Both the position numbers and the translations under genes were made by a program. From Chrysoperla carnea (lineage: Eukaryota; Arthropoda; Insecta; Neuroptera; Chrysopidae), in the NCBI RefSeq assembly GCF_905475395.1, contig NC_058339.1:55809172-55873171 (forward strand): a stretch of 64,000 nucleotides of DNA, in the 5' to 3' direction. The notes under the pieces were generated by a model. The model ran no database searches. It saw only the letters and a list, made by a program, of their open reading frames with translations, and was not told the DNA's origin. Shown piece after piece: positions 61,950 through 64,000 of the stretch (its first letter is position 1; each line of letters begins with the position of its first letter).

Positions 61950-62110
61950 AGCTTATATTTTTACCCTTTTGGGGTGGAATTCCTAAAAATCTTTCCTTAA
62001 ATGATGTCTGCATAATAAAAGAAATTTATCCTATAAATTTCACGTTTCTACCTTTAACGGTGTCGATATGGCCTAGAGAGTTATTCTATATCGGGTCATT
62101 GCAATTTATA
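61950..62110 (+). repeat. Dispersed repeat family D, copy 2
   Basis: Shares with 640-850 the 'ttttttacccttttggggt' block, 'aaatctttccttaaatgatg', an 'atttcacgtttctac' block and 'aacggtgtcgatatggc'. It directly follows a family A copy, which may be nesting. Confidence 0.5.
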
Positions 62111-63539
62111 TTTATAGATAAGCATGATTCAGTAAGTTTTTAGAGTGTCTAGTCTCGTGATAAGGAAATTAGACGTTTCGCACACTTAAACGAGGACTAT
62201 TCATTATTAGTATTGATTAGTATGAGTCGTTTAAAGTGTAGGTGAAGAGAATGAAGGGTTTTTAATTAATTAGGTGTTTTGGTAAATTGACTCTTTTATG
62301 ATTGAATGGAATTAGTATTTATTTTTATAGAAATTATTATCAATAAATTTTTATTTATTAAATTTTTTTTAATAAAACAATATCGATTTGATAACATGGA
62401 AAACTAAAATGATTATCATAATCTATAAGTAATTAAAAAACATCATTATTATTTAAAATACAAAGTGGTTACAAAAATGATTCACTGCTATTTTTATAAA
62501 AAAAATATTTTTTATTTTTATAATCTCAGTACTTAAGCGTTTATTATTTTTTATCTTGAGTAACGGTTATATTTTTTACACAGTGATTTATAAATTGGGA
62601 CATCTAATTAGTGGACAGATGTAGTATTATGCTTCTTATCAATATACGTAAATTAGGCTTTTTCATTTAAAATTTAAATAAAGCGACTTGTGTATGAGAT
62701 TTCATGATGTAATTTTGTTCCTTATATGTGTAATATACTATTTTTCCTGGGGGGGTAGGGGGTCATTATGATACACCATCCCTTACTTCGTTCTTTTAGA
62801 AATAACAACTCTGCACACCAACTCACGTGAAACTATTTAAAATTAAAGTTTATTAAACTGTCTTAAATTAAAGTTTATAATAATTATTTTTCTAAACCAT
62901 GTGGTCTGTATAATTTTACTGTTATATTGAGGTCAAATTTTGTATACAATTTATCGAATTTATAAAAAGAATCTATTCCGCTTATACAAAAGCTACATTT
63001 ATCTCATGAGCATATACAGCATTTTAAAATATTTTTTCAGAAAAAAAGTAATATTCATCATTATTCTATAGATTTTGAATTTTTTTAATTCGTTTAGTGT
63101 ACAGAGTCTCTCAGAGAAGCTATTTTTAATTTTCAGTTTGGCCAATTTCTTGGAGAAAGTATTTGCTAATCTGAGGTTTTCATAAGTGATATTATAATAG
63201 AGGCTGTAAGTATCTTGAAATTCATCATATCTTTTTTTATGGTATGGTATTTTTAGGCTTTTTAGTACCAAGACAAAATTTAAAAAAAATTATCTTGTAA
63301 AAATTTAAAAACCGAAAAGTTTCAAAAACCGTTTTTTTTTTTTTGCAAAAAAATCATTTTGATTACAAAAAACAAAAACAAAAATAGACGGTTGCAGAGC
63401 TTAAATAAAGGAAAAAAATGAAGAGAAGACACGATTTTATCGCGAAAAAATTTCGCCATTTATTTTCTCGGCTTGTATGACTCCAGCAGAAAATACATTC
63501 TGGTCACACACACATAACTGATATTTTCCTATAATAAAT

Positions 63540-63710
63540 AATATAATTTGCGCCCTCACAGGTAAATAGTGATGTTTATGAAAAAATGTTTCAAACAATA
63601 ACATTTAAACTTTTGCTTTTGCTTTAACGATTTACAAGATGGTTCCTACGGACCCAAGACCCCATTGACCCATGTAGCTCATTTACGAACTCGACCTCAT
63701 AAAATTTAGA
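63540..63710 (+). repeat. Dispersed repeat family A, fragment
   Basis: Matches 'atttgcgccctcacaggtaa', 'aaaaaatgtttcaaacaa', 'acgatttacaagatggttcc' and 'tttacgaactcgacctca'. It stops abruptly at about 63700, with internal deletions compared with 5670-6275. Confidence 0.7.
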
Positions 63711-64000
63711 AAATACATGCAAAGCCCTGCTGCTAAAGTTCAAATAGGTATAGGATGTCCTTAGAAAAGAATATGAGCTTAAAATTGAGCGTTGTGATAG
63801 TTGGAGTGTAGTTTTAGGGGTTTATTTTTAGTACACCCTCCTAAAATAGTTAAATAAAAGACAGATGCTCAGGGTACCACCTAGCTAAAAAATAGGGCCG
63901 AGCACAAAAAAACGTCCTCGTGGATTAAATTTTCGTTTCTTTAAAATTGAAAATGTGTTAGACTCCTTTTCCCCTTATGTGAGCTATAATTACGCCCATG

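Larger units (their letters stand above)
58561..64000. other. Intergenic, repeats only
   Basis: About 5.4 kb without a recognisable gene. It holds a reversed family A copy, a family D copy and a family A fragment near the right edge. Short open frames (for example 62999-63271, minus, 90 residues) show no domain, are Lys/Ile/Asn-rich and look like chance frames. Confidence 0.55.

Noticed and set aside
62999-63271. 90-codon minus frame with MVLKSLKIPYHKKRYDEF
   Set aside because: No recognisable domain and strongly AT-driven composition; not supported as a gene.

Overview
The window is AT-rich nuclear DNA from an animal with spliced genes, introns of tens of bases to several kilobases, AATAAA-type poly(A) signals and many decayed transposons. 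The best clue to the lineage is an MRP1-type ABC transporter gene with a tandem array of alternative exons at one position, an architecture known from the Drosophila MRP gene. I therefore read it as an insect. I cannot resolve the order from sequence alone.

Layout. 1-10.7 kb: gene-poor DNA with one tRNA-Ser(AGA) gene on the minus strand (4968-5049) and copies of several dispersed repeat families. 10.75-12.84 kb: a five-exon RCC1 gene on the minus strand. 14.0-19.3 kb: a 13-exon gene for exocyst subunit Exo70 on the plus strand, head-to-head with RCC1. 20.1-20.6 kb: an intronless gene for GatC, the small subunit of the mitochondrial glutamyl-tRNA(Gln) amidotransferase. 20.7-25.3 kb: intergenic. 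25.4-48.8 kb: an MRP1/ABCC transporter gene on the minus strand, about 1514 residues. Sixteen exon positions are occupied and one of them (exon 11) exists in five intact versions plus one decayed copy. 49.5-54.8 kb: a divergent plus-strand gene for a SAFB-like RNA-binding protein. 54.8-64 kb: gene-poor DNA with a broken THAP-domain gene and more repeats.

The genes are separate housekeeping or physiological functions: nuclear RanGEF, vesicle tethering, mitochondrial tRNA charging, membrane efflux and nuclear RNA binding. They do not form an operon-like system. Exon joins were worked out by hand from GT/AG sites, reading phase and remembered family sequences. Every join in the RCC1, Exo70 and MRP models keeps frame.

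The most noteworthy structures are: the alternative exon 11 array of the transporter, including a newly recognisable dead copy; an in-frame continuation of the GatC tail beyond its stop codon; a cluster of nested inverted repeats in the first intron of the SAFB-like gene; and a 21-bp perfect palindrome with a third copy near 2.1 kb. Relics of a mariner-like transposase, a LINE RNase H/zinc-knuckle, a C2H2 zinc finger and a THAP protein are also readable.
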